Of a stretch of DNA of 9,931 nt, positions 6,792-9,931 are shown in pieces. The notes beneath the pieces were generated by a model. It did no database searches. It had not been told where the DNA came from and worked only from the letters and a program-made list of their open reading frames with translations. The DNA comes from an uncultured Flavobacteriaceae bacterium. GTDB taxonomy: Bacteria; Bacteroidota; Bacteroidia; Flavobacteriales; Flavobacteriaceae. The DNA is taken from NCBI GenBank assembly GCA_947311815.1, contig CAMZMA010000146.1:1-9931 (forward strand), in the 5' to 3' direction. Position 1 is the first letter of the stretch. Every line of letters begins with the position of its first letter. The position numbers were made by a program, and so were the translations under genes.

Positions 6792-6826
6792 TTCAACTTT
6801 TCAACTTTCTAACTTTTCAACTTTTT
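6792..6826. repeat. Short degenerate tandem repeat (AACTTTTC-like units)
   Basis: About four units based on CAACTTTT, one changed to CTAACTTTT, run in succession. The array begins inside the last codons and stop of the DUF1599 gene (stop at 6817-6819 on the minus strand) and runs into the spacer before the DoxX-like gene. Read on the minus strand it is a GTTGAAAA-type array. It is too short and irregular to claim phase variation; replication slippage is the likely origin. Confidence 0.7.
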
Positions 6827-7359
6827 TCATCCAAATGAATCATCGCAAAAATGGCATAATTAATCATGTCTTGGTAATTGGCGTCAATCCCTTCCGAAAC
6901 GATGGTTTTACCTTGATTGTCTTCAATTTGTTTTACACGTAATAATTTTTGCAAAATTAAATCGGTTAATGAGCTTACACGCATTTCTCTCCAAGCTTCA
7001 CCATAATCGTGGTTTTTATTTTCCATCAATTCTTTGGTGATTTTTATATGTTTATCATACAATTTGGTAGCTTCTTCGGTCTCTAAATCGGGTTGTTCGG
7101 CAACACCTAATTCTAATTGAATTAATGCCATAATCGAATAATTGATAATGCCAATAAACTCCGATTTTTCGTCTTCATCTACTTTTTGTACCTCATTTTC
7201 TTGCAATCCACGGATGCGTTGCGCTTTGATAAAAATTTGATCAGTAAGTGATGGCAAACGTAAAATTCTCCACGCGCTACCGTAATCGCTCATTTTTTTT
7301 GTAAACAGATTTCTACATTGAGCTATTATTGCATCATATTGTTGAGAGGTGTTTTTCAT
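6817..7359 (-). CDS. DUF1599 (nucleotide modification-associated domain 1) protein, internally duplicated
   Basis: A 180-aa soluble protein built of two copies of one domain. Copy 1 has DYGSAWRILRLPSLTD (25-40) followed by INYSIMALI (72-80); copy 2 has DYGEAWREMRVSSLTD (118-133) followed by INYAIFAMI (167-175). The shared signature is K-x-x-DYG-x-AWR-x-x-R-x-x-SLTD-x-I and then a helical INY-x-I-x-A-x-I. In Pfam DUF1599 has been renamed nucleotide modification associated domain 1, and the DYGxxW arrangement suggests an all-alpha fold, but the reaction is not known to me. It diverges from folP across an 81-base spacer, an arrangement I recall as common in Bacteroidota, and probably heads the minus-strand operon running through the DoxX-like gene, crcB and the crotonase gene. 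Confidence 0.85.
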   Translation of the reverse strand: MKNTSQQYDAIIAQCRNLFTKKMSDYGSAWRILRLPSLTDQIFIKAQRIRGLQENEVQKVDEDEKSEFIGIINYSIMALIQLELGVAEQPDLETEEATKLYDKHIKITKELMENKNHDYGEAWREMRVSSLTDLILQKLLRVKQIEDNQGKTIVSEGIDANYQDMINYAIFAMIHLDEKS

Positions 7360-7440
7360 TATCAGTAGTTAAAAGTATTTGTGTAAAAATAGTAAAACTT
7401 ACATCGATTTCATTTATTTTTACCCAAGAAATTTTTTTTG
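7360..7440. promoter_or_regulatory. Divergent promoter region between DUF1599 and folP
   Basis: This 81-base AT-rich spacer must hold the start signals for both directions. TATTTTTA lies on the plus strand at 7415-7422 (toward folP), and the same octamer lies on the minus strand at 7384-7391 (toward DUF1599). Both resemble the TAnnTTTG -7 box with A in the last place. Neither has a TTG at the expected 17-23 base distance, so the assignment is tentative. Confidence 0.4.
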
Positions 7441-8268
7441 ATGCAAACAATTAACTGCAAAGGCACACTTATCGATTTTTCTACTCCAAAAGTAATGGGG
7501 ATTTTAAACATTACACCCGATTCTTTTTTTGATGGCGGCAGTTATAAAAACGAAAAAGACATCCTTTTAAAAACAGAAAAAATGCTGTTAGAAGGCGCTA
7601 CTTTTATTGATGTTGGTGCCTATTCATCAAGACCTGGCGCCATTCATATTTCTGAGGATGAAGAGTTACAACGCATGATTCCTGTAGTAGATGTTTTACT
7701 AAAAAACTTCCCAAAAATCATTCTTTCTATTGATACTTTTAGAAGTAAAATTGCGCAAAAAACCATTGAACACGGTGCTGGCATTATTAATGATATTTCT
7801 GGAGGGAAAATGGATGCAAAAATGTTTACAACCGTTGCCAAATTACAAGTTCCGTATATTTTAATGCACATGCTGGGCACACCACAAACCATGCAACAAA
7901 ATCCGCAATACAAAGATGTAACCCAAGAATTGATTTCGTTTTTTGCAGCACAAATTTTTAAACTCCGCCAATTACAACTCAATGATGTAATTATTGATGT
8001 GGGTTTTGGCTTCGGAAAAACAATTGAACACAATTACGAATTGCTAAAAAACCTCTCGCTTTTCAATGCTTTAGATGTTCCTGTTTTAGTAGGAATTTCA
8101 AGAAAATCGATGTTGTACAAACCTCTAGAAATTACCCCGAAAAAAGCCTTAAACGCAACAACTTCTGCCAATACAATTGCCTTACTTAACGGTGCTAAAA
8201 TTTTACGTGTACACGATGTAAAAGAAGCTGTTGAGGCGATTAAAATTGTTCAATTACTAAATAAATAA
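7441..8268 (+). CDS. folP: Dihydropteroate synthase
   Basis: A 275-aa TIM-barrel enzyme that joins 6-hydroxymethyl-7,8-dihydropterin pyrophosphate to p-aminobenzoate in folate synthesis; it is the sulfonamide target. Key positions match the E. coli enzyme almost number for number: N23 in GILNITPDSFFDGG, D57 and S63-R64-P65-G66 in the pABA loop (DVGAYSSRPGA), D98 (SIDTF), N117-D118 (INDISGG), D186 (IIDVGFGFGKT), K222 (GISRKSML), and R256/H258 (LRVHDV). The ATG at 7441 is preceded directly by an in-frame TTG (7438); the ATG is chosen because it gives the standard length. No substitution recognisable as sulfonamide resistance stands out. Its position close to cdaA fits a conserved Bacteroidota neighbourhood, here interrupted by an exbD-like gene. 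Confidence 0.97.
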   Translation: MQTINCKGTLIDFSTPKVMGILNITPDSFFDGGSYKNEKDILLKTEKMLLEGATFIDVGAYSSRPGAIHISEDEELQRMIPVVDVLLKNFPKIILSIDTFRSKIAQKTIEHGAGIINDISGGKMDAKMFTTVAKLQVPYILMHMLGTPQTMQQNPQYKDVTQELISFFAAQIFKLRQLQLNDVIIDVGFGFGKTIEHNYELLKNLSLFNALDVPVLVGISRKSMLYKPLEITPKKALNATTSANTIALLNGAKILRVHDVKEAVEAIKIVQLLNK

Positions 8269-8319
8269 GTTCCTTTTATTCTTCTTCATCGTTAAAATAG
8301 GAAAAATTCACGATTTTTT

Positions 8320-8336
8320 TTGGCATCCTTTTTGTT
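8320..8336 (+). promoter_or_regulatory. Candidate sigma-54 (-24/-12) promoter for the exbD-like gene
   Basis: TTGGCATCCTTTTTGTT fits the RpoN consensus TTGGCAyrnnnnTTGCw. The invariant GG sits at 8322-8323, and twelve bases on, the -12 pair reads GT instead of GC at 8334-8335, so the spacing is exact and the main deviation is C to T. Transcription would begin near 8347, giving a leader of about 58 bases before the ATG at 8405. I saw no similarly spaced GG/TTG arrangement in the other promoter regions I inspected. The upstream activator site is not identifiable. Confidence 0.45.
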
Positions 8337-8404
8337 AATATTTTGTTAAAAAAACTCTCAACAAACCAAACTCAACTTAATTATTAATTAAAAACTACCT
8401 AGTT

Positions 8405-9007
8405 ATGAGCAAGAGAGAACTTTCAGAAATTAATGCAGGATCTATGGCAGACATTGCCTTTTTATTATTGATCTTTTTTTTGGTAACTACCACAATGAAT
8501 ATCGATAGTGGCATCCTTAGAAAAATACCCAAAAAACAAGAAGCAAGCAAAATCATCATTAAAAATAGAAATATTTTAGAAGTAAGTATCAATAGAAAAA
8601 ATGAATTATTTGTAGATAATCAAGTACTTCCCATAAATAAGCTTCAACAAATCACTATTGATTTTATTGATAATGGTGGCGGATTAGACAAAAATAACCA
8701 ACCTTGTTCTTGGTGTCAGGGAAATAAAAATCCTAAATATTCAGATCACCCATCAAAAGCATTTATTTCTTTACAAGCAGACAGAACAACTTCTTATGCA
8801 ACATATGTAAGTGTTTTAGACCAACTAAATAATGCGTATTCGGTTTTAAGAAATCGTCTTTCCTTAAAAATGTATGGCATTTCTTATACCGAATTAATCA
8901 TCAACTATAAAAAACAAGGAATGAATAAAGTTTCTATTGAAAAAAAGGTAAAATTAATTCGCAAAAAGTATCCGCTTTTAATTTCTGAGTCTGAAATAGG
9001 AAAGTAA
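8405..9007 (+). CDS. exbD: ExbD/TolR-type biopolymer transport protein
   Basis: A 200-aa bitopic inner-membrane protein. A short cytoplasmic N-terminus (MSKRELSEINAGS) leads to one membrane helix (about 14-31, MADIAFLLLIFFLVTTTM) bearing the essential proton-carrying Asp16. The rest is a periplasmic domain that, in this family, couples the proton-driven ExbB/ExbD motor to TonB. The sequence INAGSMADIAFLLLIFFLVTTT is typical of Bacteroidota ExbD. The periplasmic part has an unusual C101-S-W-C104 insert in a Gly/Asn-rich loop and a long basic tail rich in Lys. No exbB or tonB gene is beside it: it stands alone between folP and cdaA, so it must pair with an ExbB encoded elsewhere or serve another partner. 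Its 136-base upstream spacer carries a sigma-54-like promoter, unlike its neighbours. Confidence 0.88.
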   Translation: MSKRELSEINAGSMADIAFLLLIFFLVTTTMNIDSGILRKIPKKQEASKIIIKNRNILEVSINRKNELFVDNQVLPINKLQQITIDFIDNGGGLDKNNQPCSWCQGNKNPKYSDHPSKAFISLQADRTTSYATYVSVLDQLNNAYSVLRNRLSLKMYGISYTELIINYKKQGMNKVSIEKKVKLIRKKYPLLISESEIGK

Positions 9008-9009
9008 CC

Positions 9010-9039
9010 TTGTAATCACATAAATAATTAGTATTTTTA
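9010..9039 (+). promoter_or_regulatory. Candidate housekeeping promoter of cdaA
   Basis: TTG at 9010-9012 and TATTTTTA at 9032-9039 are separated by 19 bases, which is the spacing expected for the Bacteroidota -33/-7 promoter. The -7 box differs from TAnnTTTG only at its last base. The predicted start is near 9045, giving a leader of about 14 bases before the ATG at 9059. This suggests cdaA is transcribed on its own and does not depend on the exbD-like gene. Confidence 0.5.
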
Positions 9040-9058
9040 CGCAATCACTTAGATATTT

Positions 9059-9835
9059 ATGTTAGATTTTATTGAATTTTCATTTTTAGATGTGTTAGAT
9101 ATTTTGCTTGTTGCAATTCTACTCTACTACATTTACAAACTATTAAAAGGTACTGTTGCCATTAATATTATTATTGGTATTGCATTTATTTTTCTGATTT
9201 GGAAAATTACTCAAGCCTTAAAAATGGAAATGTTGAGTGGCATTTTAGGGTATCTTTTAAGCGGTGGTGTTATTGCCTTAATTATTGTGTTTCAGCAAGA
9301 AATCAGAAAATTTTTATTGATGATTGGAACGACCAATTTTTCATCGAAACGAAATTTTTTAAAGCAATTAAAATTCTTAAAATCAGAAATTAATTCAGAA
9401 ATTGATACCGATGTTATTTTAGCTGCTTGTACAAATTTATCTAAAACAAAAATGGGTGCTTTAATTGTTATTGAGCGCACCAATAGTTTAGATTTTCTTA
9501 TCAATTCTGGTGATACAATGAATGCCTTGGTAAACGAAGCTATTTTAGAAAGTATCTTTTACAAAAATAGTCCGTTACACGATGGCGCAACCATTATTAG
9601 AGACAATTACATTGTGGCTACACGTGTTATTTTACCTATTTCTAATAGTACCCGAATTCCTGCTCGTTTTGGTTTGCGTCATAGAGCTGCTATTGGTATT
9701 ACCGAAAAAACCGATGCCGTTTGTTTATTAGTATCTGAAGAAACTGGTGAAATTTCTTATATTAAAGATGGTGGTTTTGAACTCTTTAAAAACGTTGAAG
9801 AGTTAAATGAAAAACTTAGAAAAGATTTAGAATAA
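9059..9835 (+). CDS. cdaA: Diadenylate cyclase CdaA (membrane c-di-AMP synthase)
   Basis: 258 aa, close to the length of CdaA/YbbP. Three hydrophobic segments (about 12-28, 34-50 and 62-79) anchor the protein, and the FQQEIRKFL stretch links them to the DAC (DisA_N) domain at roughly 95-258. The two catalytic signatures are present: D175-G176-A177 (SPLHDGATI), which binds metal and the attacking ATP, and R207-H208-R209 (GLRHRAAIG), which holds the ATP phosphates; SEETG follows at 226-230. The enzyme joins two ATP into cyclic di-AMP, which in other bacteria governs potassium and osmolyte balance and cell-wall state. In Firmicutes cdaA is followed by cdaR and glmM; neither is seen here. The ATG overlaps no other gene and has its own candidate promoter. 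Confidence 0.96.
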   Translation: MLDFIEFSFLDVLDILLVAILLYYIYKLLKGTVAINIIIGIAFIFLIWKITQALKMEMLSGILGYLLSGGVIALIIVFQQEIRKFLLMIGTTNFSSKRNFLKQLKFLKSEINSEIDTDVILAACTNLSKTKMGALIVIERTNSLDFLINSGDTMNALVNEAILESIFYKNSPLHDGATIIRDNYIVATRVILPISNSTRIPARFGLRHRAAIGITEKTDAVCLLVSEETGEISYIKDGGFELFKNVEELNEKLRKDLE

Positions 9836-9931
9836 TACCAATTTAATTTTATAAAAACAATTTTTATTATTGTTGTCCGATTAAAATTTATAAAAACGCT
9901 AAAAAGTTATGTTTAATAGAGGTTCTAAGAG
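9836..9931. other. AT-rich downstream region, possible start of a further gene
   Basis: No complete gene fits. An AT-only inverted repeat (ATAAAAA at 9851-9857, CAA loop, TTTTTAT at 9861-9867) lies just after cdaA and might weakly aid termination. Two similar stretches, TTTATAAAAAC and TTTTATAAAAAC, recur about 45 bases apart. An ATG at 9909 opens a frame reading MFNRGSK to the window edge, too short to identify. Confidence 0.3.

Noticed and set aside
6748..6816. Fluoride riboswitch upstream of the crcB operon
   Set aside because: The spacer is a low-complexity AT-rich stretch and tandem repeat with none of the conserved riboswitch core.
7438..7440. TTG start immediately before folP
   Set aside because: The adjacent ATG at 7441 is a stronger start codon and gives the standard protein.
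7644..8033. A 129-aa minus-strand frame inside folP
   Set aside because: The folP frame explains the region completely with catalytic residues; the antisense peptide matches nothing.

Overview
The window looks like a piece of the chromosome of a flavobacterium (Bacteroidota, probably Flavobacteriaceae). The DNA is AT-rich and genes are not preceded by clear Shine-Dalgarno sites. Several intergenic regions carry TAnnTTTG/TATTTTTA-type -7 boxes. The protein families are typical of the phylum: a BT_3928-like DoxX protein, a duplicated DUF1599 protein, DUF4252 and DUF1684 lipoproteins, and a folP/cdaA neighbourhood. The genus cannot be fixed from the sequence alone.

Layout. (1) Bases 1-206 form an almost perfect palindrome (101 of 102 pairs, 2-nt centre), directly upstream of a P1B-type Zn/Cd/Pb efflux ATPase (zntA-like, 234-2213). 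(2) A tight plus-strand operon follows: a paraoxonase-like calcium hydrolase (2317-3366), a DUF4252 lipoprotein (3373-3900) and a DUF1684 lipoprotein (3897-4517). All three are predicted to be exported or membrane anchored. (3) A dispersed-type imperfect inverted repeat (4532-4661) lies between this operon and a convergent minus-strand group. (4) That group, in transcription order from 7359 down to 4669, is DUF1599, a DoxX/MauE-like membrane protein, the fluoride channel CrcB, and a crotonase-family enzyme. (5) Diverging from DUF1599 is folP (7441-8268), then a lone exbD-like gene (8405-9007) with a sigma-54-like promoter, then cdaA (9059-9835), the membrane diadenylate cyclase. The last ~95 bases are AT-rich and may hold the start of another gene.

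Functionally the window mixes housekeeping (folate synthesis, c-di-AMP signalling), ion detoxification (Zn/Cd efflux, fluoride efflux) and poorly characterised envelope proteins. No prophage, CRISPR array, RNA gene or complete insertion sequence is visible. The signals most worth checking are the giant palindrome in front of zntA, the PON/DUF4252/DUF1684 operon, and the orphan exbD inserted between folP and cdaA with its -24/-12-like promoter.
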